DNA of 64,000 nt from Chryseobacterium aquaeductus (lineage in GTDB: Bacteria > Bacteroidota > Bacteroidia > Flavobacteriales > Weeksellaceae), in assembly GCF_905175375.1 (NCBI RefSeq), contig NZ_CAJIMS010000001.1, positions 1,302,001-1,366,000 on the forward strand, in the 5' to 3' direction. A model generated the notes under the pieces. The model saw only the letters and a program-made list of their open reading frames with translations, was not told the origin of the DNA and searched no databases. Below, piece by piece: positions 6,834-14,609 of this stretch (its first letter is position 1; each line of letters starts with the position of its first letter). Made by a program: the position numbers and the translations under genes.

Positions 6834-7451
6834 TTGAAAGTTTTATATTTCTTTTTTATATTCTTTTCTGCATTTTGTTTTTCTCAGCAAAACGAAGAAT
6901 TCAAGATGGTCAAAAACTATTACAATCAGCATAGAAGTATGCTCAATCAGGAATTCAAGAAAAAATTTGATGCAGAAAAAAACAATGTCATAAAAACTTC
7001 GATCAAACAAGATTTTCTATTCTTTATGAAAAAGATGGATAGTATTGAGAATGTGGCACTCACAGGAGCTTTGCTTAAAGTAAAAAATCTTGAGGATTTA
7101 AGTAAGATTAATGCTAAATTTATCTCATCATCATCGGCAGTTTCTCACACTACAACTGATCAGGAAGCAAATTATCCCGGTGGCATCAACACTCTTAGAC
7201 AACAGGTCGCCCGTCTTTTCTATGGCGATGGCGTATATTCTGAAACAGGAAATATCAAAGCAATAGTTGTTTTCGTTGTCGAGAAAGATGGCAGTATCAG
7301 CAATGTGCAGGCTGATAGCGAAAACTTCACCTTCAACCGACAGGCAGAAATTGCATTATACTCTGTTCCTGACAAATTTTCACCTGCTTCTGTCAACGGA
7401 AACCCGGTCAGATTCCGATATAAATTACCATTGGCATTCAATCTTAAGTAA
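6834..7451 (+). CDS. Secreted protein with TonB-like C-terminal domain
   Basis: 205 residues with a clear signal peptide (MKVLYFFFIFFSAFCFSQQ). That peptide makes the TTG at 6834 the likely start, since the next ATG would remove it. The last ~75 residues ('IKAIVVFVVEKDGSISNVQADSEN', 'VPDKFSPASVNGNPVRFRYKLPLAFNL') fit the energy-transducer TonB C-terminal fold (proline-rich strand and final beta strand). There is no membrane anchor or Pro-rich linker of a true TonB, so it is probably a periplasmic homologue of unknown partner. It follows the WYL gene by 45 bp. Confidence 0.7.
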   Translation: MKVLYFFFIFFSAFCFSQQNEEFKMVKNYYNQHRSMLNQEFKKKFDAEKNNVIKTSIKQDFLFFMKKMDSIENVALTGALLKVKNLEDLSKINAKFISSSSAVSHTTTDQEANYPGGINTLRQQVARLFYGDGVYSETGNIKAIVVFVVEKDGSISNVQADSENFTFNRQAEIALYSVPDKFSPASVNGNPVRFRYKLPLAFNLK

Positions 7452-7506
7452 ATTCAAATTTTTCCTGATCATCTCAATTTTAATATTACTTTTGAGAAAA
7501 AATTTC

Positions 7507-8070
7507 ATGAAAAAAATCTTTACGCTCATTACGGTTTTTATAGCTGTGTTTTCACTTCGTGCCCAAGAGGTTAATTCTAATCAGAAAGGCGACTCTCAAC
7601 GAAAAAATGACATTCTTGCAGATCCCGTTTTACTAATTGCAGTACCAATGGCCAATGTTTCTTATGAAAGATTATTATCTGAAAATAAAGGAGTCGGTAT
7701 CAATGCAATGATCACTTTAGATCCTGAAGATGATCAATTTACTCAATTCTCTGCTTTCTACAGAATGTATTTCGGCAAAAAATATGCTTCCGGATTTTTC
7801 CTTGAAGGATTTATACCTGTGACGACTCAGTCAGATGATATTTATTCTTATAATTATGATGATATCAATGGCTATTTTTATACCTCTTCAGTAGAAAGAA
7901 ATAATTTTACAACTGTAGGAGTCGGTTTCGGAGTCGGAGGAAAATGGGTAATCAAGAACCTAGTCATCGAAGCAAGCGGTGGTATTGCCAGAAGATTCGG
8001 AGACAGAGACAAACATTACTTTGAAGAAGTGACAGGAAAAATCATGGGCGGAATCGGATATCGATTCTAA
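7507..8070 (+). CDS. Outer-membrane beta-barrel protein (DUF3575-like)
   Basis: 187 residues from the ATG at 7507, giving signal peptide MKKIFTLITVFIAVFSLRAQ. The remainder alternates hydrophobic and polar strands and ends in aromatic Phe ('GGIGYRF'), typical of small 8-strand outer-membrane barrels such as DUF3575 proteins. The frame is open further upstream, but that part overlaps the previous gene and lacks a signal peptide. Function unknown. Confidence 0.72.
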   Translation: MKKIFTLITVFIAVFSLRAQEVNSNQKGDSQRKNDILADPVLLIAVPMANVSYERLLSENKGVGINAMITLDPEDDQFTQFSAFYRMYFGKKYASGFFLEGFIPVTTQSDDIYSYNYDDINGYFYTSSVERNNFTTVGVGFGVGGKWVIKNLVIEASGGIARRFGDRDKHYFEEVTGKIMGGIGYRF

Positions 8071-8093
8071 ATTTTAAAATATTTATTTAATGA

Positions 8094-8125
8094 AAAGCTT
8101 AGTTTTGTACTAAGCTTTAGTTTTT
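8094..8125 (+). terminator. Rho-independent terminator
   Basis: AAAGCTTAG (8094-8102) pairs perfectly with CTAAGCTTT (8110-8118), followed by AGTTTTT. It ends the beta-barrel gene just before tadA. Confidence 0.8.
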
Positions 8126-8557
8126 ATGTTTACAGACGAATATTTTATGAAAATGGCTTTTCAGGAAGCCGAAATTGCCTTCGAAAAAGATGAGGTTCCT
8201 ATTGGGTGCGTAGTGGTTTCCAATAATCGAGTCATTGCTAGAGCACATAATCTTACTGAAACCTTAAACGACGTTACCGCTCATGCAGAAATGCAGGCAA
8301 TCACTTCGGCTGCCAACTTTTTGGGTGGAAAATATTTGATCAATTGTACTTTATATGTGACTTTAGAGCCGTGTGTGATGTGTTCGGGAGCGCTTTCCTG
8401 GTCGCAGATTTCGAAAGTGGTGATTGGGGCAAGAGACGATCAACGAGGATTTATCAATAAAAATCTAACACTCCATCCCAAAACAGAAATCGTCACCGGA
8501 ATTATGGAAAACGAGTGCTCTTCTATCGTGAAAGAGTTTTTTAAATCAAAAAGATAG
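8126..8557 (+). CDS. tadA: tRNA-specific adenosine deaminase
   Basis: 143 residues, the normal size for TadA. The zinc deaminase motifs are HAE (H53-E55) and PCVMC (C83, C86). It converts A34 of tRNA-Arg(ACG) to inosine in the cytoplasm. The 'EVPIGCVVV' and 'ARDDQRGFINK'-type regions are those of TadA more than of free-base deaminases. The gene converges on coaX. Confidence 0.9.
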   Translation: MFTDEYFMKMAFQEAEIAFEKDEVPIGCVVVSNNRVIARAHNLTETLNDVTAHAEMQAITSAANFLGGKYLINCTLYVTLEPCVMCSGALSWSQISKVVIGARDDQRGFINKNLTLHPKTEIVTGIMENECSSIVKEFFKSKR

Positions 8558-8620
8558 GTTGGTTGAGGATAAGATTGAGGTCGAGGTGAAGACTATAATA
8601 AGTCTCAACCTTTACCTACT

Positions 8621-9379
8621 CTACAAATCTTTCCCTAAAAAGTATAATCCCTTTAAAGTATGCAGTCTGTCGGCAATATGAATTTTGTCGGTCAGTGGTT
8701 TGTAAACATGAGAAACTCCGCCGGTTGCGATGACGAAACAATCGTCTTTCACCTCATCGTTAATGCGGTCGATGAAACCTTCCACCATTCCGAGGAAACC
8801 ATACACCATCCCGCTTTGCATACAGCTAATGGTATCTAAACCTAACACAGACTTCGGTTTTACCAACTCAATTTCCGGAAGCTGAGCAGTCTGACTAATC
8901 AGAGAATTTAAGGAAGTTACAATCCCCGGAGCGATAATTACACCTAAAGTTTCACCATTTTCTGCCACACAACTTGCAGTAAGTGCAGTTCCGAAATCGA
9001 GTACAATTTTTTTCCTGTCGCGATACATATTGTGTGCTGCAACAAGATTTGCATAAATATCGGTTCCCATCTGTTTAGATTTTGCAACAACGTCTGAAGG
9101 TGTGGTGCGATCTACCATCACAGGTACAATCCCATGAATTTTTCTTATCGCTGAAGTAATTTCTCTGGTTAGTTGTGGGACTACAGAACCTATGATTATT
9201 TTTTCAATCTTTTTAGGATCAACTTTATAGGTTTGATATAAGATCAACATCTGACCATGCAGCTCATCGGCAGTTCTGTAAGGTTTTGTGTTGATTACCC
9301 AAGAGATGTCACAATTGTCATCATCAAAAAGACCAAATCTGATATTGCTGTTTCCAACATTGATTACGATAGAATTCAT
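8621..9379 (-). CDS. coaX: Type III pantothenate kinase
   Basis: 252 residues from the ATG at 9379; the frame extends 10 codons further to a weaker TTG. It would phosphorylate pantothenate in coenzyme A synthesis. The ASKHA-fold motifs are DFGTALT (motif 3), 'MGTDIYANLVAAH' (the GADRxxN motif with Asp kept but Arg replaced by Ile) and 'VINVGNSNIRFG' at the N-terminus. In the last motif the usual catalytic Asp of DxGNT/S is Asn7, a change in a residue normally treated as essential. It lies on the opposite strand to its neighbours and is probably monocistronic. Confidence 0.85.
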   Translation of the reverse strand: MNSIVINVGNSNIRFGLFDDDNCDISWVINTKPYRTADELHGQMLILYQTYKVDPKKIEKIIIGSVVPQLTREITSAIRKIHGIVPVMVDRTTPSDVVAKSKQMGTDIYANLVAAHNMYRDRKKIVLDFGTALTASCVAENGETLGVIIAPGIVTSLNSLISQTAQLPEIELVKPKSVLGLDTISCMQSGMVYGFLGMVEGFIDRINDEVKDDCFVIATGGVSHVYKPLTDKIHIADRLHTLKGLYFLGKDL

Positions 9380-9488
9380 TGAATAGCTTTTCGGTGGTAA
9401 ATTTAACAATTTTCATAAAAAAGAGCCTTTTAATATTTGCAAAAATGGTTTATCATTGTAAAAAGATTCTATTTAGCTTAAGACATTT

Positions 9489-10091
9489 ATGAAAAGATTT
9501 TTAATTCTGCTTTTTGTTAGCCAATTCATAATTTTATTCTCTCAGAAGACTTATTTTGATGAAGATGATAAAATAATTAGTGAAAAAGAATTTAATGCGC
9601 GCCAAATACCTTTCGGAAAGCTTAAAGTCTGTAATGACTCATTACAAGAATGTAAGATTATTCCTACTCGATCAGAAGACGGAACAATTGAATCAGATCG
9701 TTTCATCATCGATTTGGGGAAACTTTTAAACACAAAACTTGATACTAAGAAACCAACAATCATTACTTTTCATCCGGGCAAAGACCGCTGTAATTCAACT
9801 GGTACAGCAACTTCAGAAAGCTCTTATCTATGGCACAAAGAAAAAGAAGAATTAGCAGATAAGATAAAAACATCAAATTTCTTATATATTTATAAAGACA
9901 AAACAAACGTAAAAACTTTAAAGAAATTACAGTGGTTTAAAGATCCTAAGAACATGATAGAAAATACATTCTTCCAATATCACTACCCATGTAGCAGTTA
10001 TGTAATAATTTACAACAATAAATACCGTAGTTACTTTGGAGAGTTTTCAAAGGATAAAGTTGTTGATGATTTAAAGACAATAATTAAATAA
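9489..10091 (+). CDS. Secreted hypothetical protein
   Basis: 200 residues with signal peptide MKRFLILLFVSQFIILFSQK. The mature part has four cysteines (two in 'KVCNDSLQECK', one in 'DRCNS', one in 'YPCSSY') and a 'KPTIITFHPGKDRCNSTG' segment that hints at a thioredoxin-like strand, but no CxxC is present. The stop codon shares its last base with the start of the next gene (TAATG), so the two are translationally coupled. Its signal peptide is nearly the same as that of the next gene. Confidence 0.6.
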   Translation: MKRFLILLFVSQFIILFSQKTYFDEDDKIISEKEFNARQIPFGKLKVCNDSLQECKIIPTRSEDGTIESDRFIIDLGKLLNTKLDTKKPTIITFHPGKDRCNSTGTATSESSYLWHKEKEELADKIKTSNFLYIYKDKTNVKTLKKLQWFKDPKNMIENTFFQYHYPCSSYVIIYNNKYRSYFGEFSKDKVVDDLKTIIK

Positions 10092-10925
10092 TGAAAAACC
10101 TTTTAATTCTAATATTCATCAGCCAATTTTCAATTCTTTTCTCCCAGAAAAACGTAAAAATGTACAACGAGAGAAAAGGAGATTCTATCACATTTTATGT
10201 AGACAATAAGGAGATTTATCCTGTGTCATTGGTCTTCAATGGTCAACCTGAAACCGATAATTTGAAGAAGCCGGAATTATTTAAAACAACTCAGGTAATT
10301 CCTGCAAAAACGACTAAAAAAAGAGTAACTTATTTTGTGGTGAATGACAAAAAGAAAGGATGGGGAATCAAAAAAATGCCTGGCTATCTGATGTATATAG
10401 GAGATATTACCATCAAAAAACTACGACAACACTTATGCATATGATCTGCCTTATCAGAAAGGAAAATCTTTTCAAATGTATCAAGGCTATAACGGTACAT
10501 TTTCTCACCAAAACGAAAACTCTTTAGATTTTACGATGCCCGAAGGAACAGAAATCGTTGCAGCAAGAGAAGGTTTGGTCATAGATGTTGTACAAAGCAA
10601 TAATAAAAGTTGCCCAACCAGAAGCTGTGCATCTTTCGGAAATTATGTGTCGATTCTGCATTCAGACGGAACGATTGCTCAGTATTTTCATCTACAGCAA
10701 AACGGTGCAAAAGTAAACATCGGAGACACCGTCACAAAAAGTCAGCTTATCGCATTGAGCGGAAATACAGGTTGGAGCAAAGGACCGCATCTGCATTTTG
10801 TCACCTATCTTCCAAGTGCGACTGGTGATAAAAACAGGATTACCGTTAAGACTCTTTTCAGAACCGGAGACGGAAAAAAAGTGGAGTTTTTGGAGGAGAA
10901 GAAATTATATTTGAAGGGATATTAA
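10091..10925 (+). pseudogene. Secreted M23 family metallopeptidase, frameshifted
   Basis: The first frame (10091-10444) gives signal peptide MKNLLILIFISQFSILFSQK and an N-terminal domain up to 'YIGDITIKK'. The peptidase continues in the +1 frame: 'YDNTYAYDLPYQKGKSFQ', then the LytM core with 'FSHQNENSLDF' (His and Asp zinc ligands) and 'GPHLHF'. Removing one A from the A6 run at 10415-10420 joins them as 'DITIKNYDNTYAYDL'. So either one base was gained in a homopolymer (true pseudogene or phase variation) or this is a sequencing error. When intact it would be an exported peptidoglycan or protein endopeptidase of about 277 residues. Confidence 0.75.
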
Positions 10926-11485
10926 TTTCTTTTAGATTGATCCAAATTATCAACCAACAATTTATAAAGCTCATCAAATTTTATCTGTAATGAGTGAGCT
11001 GATATACAGATCGGTGTGTCATAATACCTGAAATTCATCTTGAGAGCTCTAAGCTTCAACCATTGAGTAGTTTTATTAAGATAATCTATCGGATTTCGCA
11101 CAACGATTAGGATAAAGCTGCTATGATTTACAGTTATTTTTTTAACTTCTGTAATATCTTTCCATGATATAAAACCTAATGCAACAGCAGTTGAGTTATC
11201 ATAAATTCCTTTTTCGTTGATAATTAGTCCCGGTTTTTTATTAAACAATCTAAACAACATTGTTATTGCTGAAAAACCAGAAAACATAACACAGAAAAAA
11301 CCTGCAAGAAAACGTGGAACAGGTTTCATTATCCAAGAAAATCTGTTTGAATGATTAATAGATTCCGGTTCATATATTAATAAGATTAAACCAAGAACAC
11401 CAATTGCAACTGCCCCAAGAAATAGCAGTGTCATCTTCATTCTACTTAATGGAATTACTACCGGAACAATGTCTTTACGCCTCAT
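10922..11485 (-). CDS. STM3941-like membrane protein
   Basis: 187 residues: a short N-terminal cytoplasmic part, two transmembrane helices (about 18-38 and 54-80), then a 'GIYDNSTAVALGFISWKDITEVK' segment and a basic C-terminus. The layout fits the STM3941 family, with a PH-like domain after two helices. Role unknown. It overlaps the end of the M23 gene tail-to-tail by 4 bp. Confidence 0.65.
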   Translation of the reverse strand: MRRKDIVPVVIPLSRMKMTLLFLGAVAIGVLGLILLIYEPESINHSNRFSWIMKPVPRFLAGFFCVMFSGFSAITMLFRLFNKKPGLIINEKGIYDNSTAVALGFISWKDITEVKKITVNHSSFILIVVRNPIDYLNKTTQWLKLRALKMNFRYYDTPICISAHSLQIKFDELYKLLVDNLDQSKRN

Positions 11486-11730
11486 TAATAATACTTTTTT
11501 AAGTTGTCAAAAATAAATCAAAGAATCGAAAGAAAACACAATATTGCGAATTTATTATACGTAAAAATTGTATTTACTAAAGTAATATGAGTCAATCCAA
11601 CACATAGCCGTTTTAAAGAAAATGCAACTGCGTATAATCTCTCGCAAGTTGTGGGAAACAAATGCAACTTACAAAAGCTCCTAACACTTTGTTTAAAATA
11701 AAATCCAGTTTTCATATATAAAACAAAATT

Positions 11731-11758
11731 CCCAAAGAAAAACTCTTTGGGATTATTT
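11731..11758 (-). terminator. Terminator of the M1 peptidase gene
   Basis: CCCAAAGA (11731-11738) pairs with TCTTTGGG (11744-11751). On the minus strand the stem is followed by AATTTTGTTTT. The 250 bp between here and 11485 hold no convincing gene. Confidence 0.75.
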
Positions 11759-11775
11759 CATGTCTTTAAACTTAA

Positions 11776-13617
11776 TTACTTCACTTCAACAAAATTGTTC
11801 TCAGGGTTTACATCTGCCATTCTCTGGCTAAAATCTATTCCCAACAATGACAGTTGAGATTTTGTGTAAGGAATCGTCAGTGTATATTCTTTTTGCGTCC
11901 AAGGCCAATATTTTTCTGTAGTGAAATCACCGTAACCATCTTTCTGTTTCCATGTGTGGGTCATATTCATCGGGATTTGGTAAGTAATGATTTTCTTATC
12001 GGTTGTCATTACGCTAAAGTCAATCGGCATCGGAACCTGACTGTTATTCAACAAAGTGATCGTTGTAGATTTTGTATCGTATTTTACATCTTTAATTCCG
12101 TAATCAATGGTTTTCGTAGTATTGATCCAATAATGATGAAACCATTTCAGATCCATCCCCGAAACCTTCTGTGCGATATGAAGGAAATCTCTGTCTGTAG
12201 GATGTTTCAGGCTCCATTCTTTGAAATATTCGGTCATTATTTTTTCTAAATTCTGCTCTCCAACAATGTAACCCAACTGAACCAGATACAATTCACCTTT
12301 CACATAACTAGCAAAACTGTACGCCGTACCGTTGTCGTGATGGTCGCCCAACCAAACTGCAGGCTCTTCGATTCCTTTTTGTACAATTCCTCTATAAGCA
12401 TTTATTTTATCCACAAAAGGATTTGGTCTCTCGTCCGTTGGTGGAAACAGCTGATGCATCACGATGCTTTCGGCATAACTTGTAAAACCTTCATCTATCC
12501 AGGGTCTCAAAGGTTCGTTGGTTGCCAGCATCTGCTGATACCATGAATGAGAACCTTCGTGAACCATCAGCCCCATCAAATCTTCAATCTCTTTTGACTC
12601 ACCTAAAATCATTGTACACATTCCGTATTCCATACCGCCATCACCACCTTGTATAAAGGCGTAGGAAGGATAAGCATATTTCCCGAAACGGGAATTCATA
12701 ATCTGGAAATACTTCGTTACGTAAGGTCTCGCTTCACTCCAAACTTTAGTTTTGTCATTTTTCTGATACACGAAAAACACTTTCGGACCTTGCGGAACAT
12801 CAAAGCTTTCAACAGAATAATCTCTGTCTGCAGCCCAAGCGAAGTCGAGCATATTTTTGGCATTCCATTTCCAGGTAGCTTTATTTTTATCGGCTTTAAT
12901 ACTTGCTGAGGTATCGTAACCTTTCACTTCTGTAGGATTCATAAGTGTTCCACCCGCTCCTACTACATAATCTTTATTGATTTTAATGGTTACATCAAAA
13001 TCTGCAAAAGGTGCGTGAAATTCTCTTCCTACATAATCAAAAGTTGCCCAACCGTCATAATCGTATTCAGCAATTTTCGGATACCACTGAGACATCGTCA
13101 TATCAACACCTTCGCGGTTGTTTCTTCCGCTTCTTCTGATTTGTTGTGGAATTACAGCATCCCACTCCATGGTAAAAGTAGTTTTGGAATTAGGCTTTAA
13201 AGATTCATTTAAATAAACCTTCATCACCGTCTCCTGAATTTCAAACTTCAGGTCTTTTCCATTTTGTTTGATCCAGTGAATATTTTGTGCACCTTCCTGA
13301 TCTTTCGGAATAGAAGCTAATCTTGAAATTCCGTCTTTTTGCAATCTCGAATCACCGTTTTTTCCCTGTCCGGCAACTCTTTGATCCATCATCGAATTGG
13401 GTTTAAAGGCATTCCAGTACAAATGGAAATAAACGACATTGAGTTCGTCGGGAGAGTTATTGGAATAATTAAGAGTTTGATTTCCTTCATATGTAAATTT
13501 TTCTGCATTGACATCAATATCCATTTTATATTGGGCAGCCTGCTGATAATAAGCGTTCTGCTGTGCCTGAAATTGTGAAAGGATCAAAGCAAAGAGTATT
13601 GCAAACGATTTTTTCAT
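11776..13617 (-). CDS. M1 family zinc aminopeptidase, secreted
   Basis: 613 residues from the ATG at 13617, which gives signal peptide MKKSFAILFALILSQFQAQ; the frame extends 16 codons further without one. The gluzincin motif HEGSH is followed 18 residues later by the third ligand Glu in 'WIDEGFTSYAE', and the upstream 'GGMEYG' corresponds to the substrate-binding GxMEN loop. N-terminal beta-sandwich and central thermolysin-like domains are both present. It probably removes N-terminal residues from peptides in the periplasm or outside. It stands alone between two non-coding spacers. Confidence 0.92.
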   Translation of the reverse strand: MKKSFAILFALILSQFQAQQNAYYQQAAQYKMDIDVNAEKFTYEGNQTLNYSNNSPDELNVVYFHLYWNAFKPNSMMDQRVAGQGKNGDSRLQKDGISRLASIPKDQEGAQNIHWIKQNGKDLKFEIQETVMKVYLNESLKPNSKTTFTMEWDAVIPQQIRRSGRNNREGVDMTMSQWYPKIAEYDYDGWATFDYVGREFHAPFADFDVTIKINKDYVVGAGGTLMNPTEVKGYDTSASIKADKNKATWKWNAKNMLDFAWAADRDYSVESFDVPQGPKVFFVYQKNDKTKVWSEARPYVTKYFQIMNSRFGKYAYPSYAFIQGGDGGMEYGMCTMILGESKEIEDLMGLMVHEGSHSWYQQMLATNEPLRPWIDEGFTSYAESIVMHQLFPPTDERPNPFVDKINAYRGIVQKGIEEPAVWLGDHHDNGTAYSFASYVKGELYLVQLGYIVGEQNLEKIMTEYFKEWSLKHPTDRDFLHIAQKVSGMDLKWFHHYWINTTKTIDYGIKDVKYDTKSTTITLLNNSQVPMPIDFSVMTTDKKIITYQIPMNMTHTWKQKDGYGDFTTEKYWPWTQKEYTLTIPYTKSQLSLLGIDFSQRMADVNPENNFVEVK

Positions 13618-13750
13618 TGAAGATTTATTTTTTTTAAAGGTAAGTAAATTTTGAAAGAGGCTCAAATGTGATATTCAGGCTCGATTGTATGTTTTGATTG
13701 TTTAATATTGATGAGGTTAAATTTTCTCTCGCAGATTTGGTAAATTTTTA

Positions 13751-13913
13751 TTTCCCACAGATTTCACAGATTAGCTCAGATCATTGCGCTAAAGAATCTA
13801 TGAACATCTTCGAAATCTGTGGGAGATTTCTTAACCACTAATAACACAAATGAATGCACAATTTTAAACACAAATAATTAGTGTTATTCGTGAAAATATT
13901 TGTGCTACTTGTT
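13751..13913 (+). repeat. Dispersed intergenic repeat A, copy 1
   Basis: A composite of two inverted repeats: TTTCCCACAGATT...AATCTGTGGGAGA, then ACACAAATAATTAGTGTTATTCGTG...ATTTGTGCT. The same order and orientation recur at 14424-14565, on the other side of the small gene 13905-14381. The repeat contains that gene's stop codon (TAG at 13905-13907), so its last residues are encoded by the repeat. The remaining stretch from 13618 holds nothing else recognisable. Confidence 0.7.
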
Positions 13914-14381
13914 TTTAAATAAGATCATTTTCTTAATCAAAGCAATCTGTCCCAAGTGATAATAAGCATGTTCAATCATTCCATCGATATTTCTTAAATA
14001 CGTTCCGTATTTTTCATCCACAAAAACCTCATTCATTTTAGAATCAGACATTTGTTCTAATAAAGCTGCAAACTTTTCAGAATCTCTCCAAAGTTTACTT
14101 AATAATTCTTCCCATTGCTCCTGAGATTCAATTGGTGGAAGATCGAAACTGAATTTGTCTTTAATTTCCAGTTCGCCACCTTCAAAAACATTGAGAATTC
14201 CTGCGATGTAATAATCAATGTGAAAAGTCAGCATTGCGATGGTATTTAAATCAGCAATCTTCGTTATTGCCTGTCCCCAAGTGACATCTGAAAGCTGATC
14301 TTTAAAATTGGTATTGGCAATCCACAAACCATCGAGCATTACTTCTCTGAATCTTTTTGCTAATTGTGAGGATGTATTCAT
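13905..14381 (-). CDS. DinB-like (DUF1572 type) protein
   Basis: 158 residues forming a four-helix-bundle pattern, with putative metal His in 'LTFHIDYY' and 'EHAYYHLGQI', as in DinB/YfiT and DUF1572 proteins. Members include thiol-dependent transferases and stress-related proteins; the substrate here is unknown. It sits between two direct copies of repeat A and is on the same strand as the next gene downstream in the list. Confidence 0.8.
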   Translation of the reverse strand: MNTSSQLAKRFREVMLDGLWIANTNFKDQLSDVTWGQAITKIADLNTIAMLTFHIDYYIAGILNVFEGGELEIKDKFSFDLPPIESQEQWEELLSKLWRDSEKFAALLEQMSDSKMNEVFVDEKYGTYLRNIDGMIEHAYYHLGQIALIKKMILFKNK

Positions 14382-14423
14382 TTCTTTTAGTTTTTAAGAA
14401 ATTTAAAGATAATATTTTTTTGA

Positions 14424-14565
14424 GTTTCCCACAGATCAACTAGATTCCACAGATGATTGCACCTAAAATCGGTGAAAAATCTGCGTAATCTGTGGGAGAA
14501 TTTTAAGCACAAATCATTAGTGTTTTTCCGTTAAAACATTCGTGCTGTTTGTGTTTAAAAAAACC
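14424..14565 (+). repeat. Dispersed intergenic repeat A, copy 2
   Basis: Same parts as copy 1 in the same order: TTTCCCACAGAT...AATCTGTGGGAGA, then GCACAAATCATTAGTGTT...CATTCGTGCTGTTTGTG. The inner sequence has diverged while the palindromic arms are kept, as in REP-like elements under RNA- or protein-binding constraint. Confidence 0.7.
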
Positions 14566-14609
14566 TCAAATGTGAACATTCGAGGTTGGTATTAAATTTA
14601 AAATTTAAT

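Noticed and set aside
11518..11715. 65-codon minus-strand frame in the spacer before the M1 gene
   Set aside because: No signal, domain or promoter; it is probably a chance frame in AT-rich spacer.
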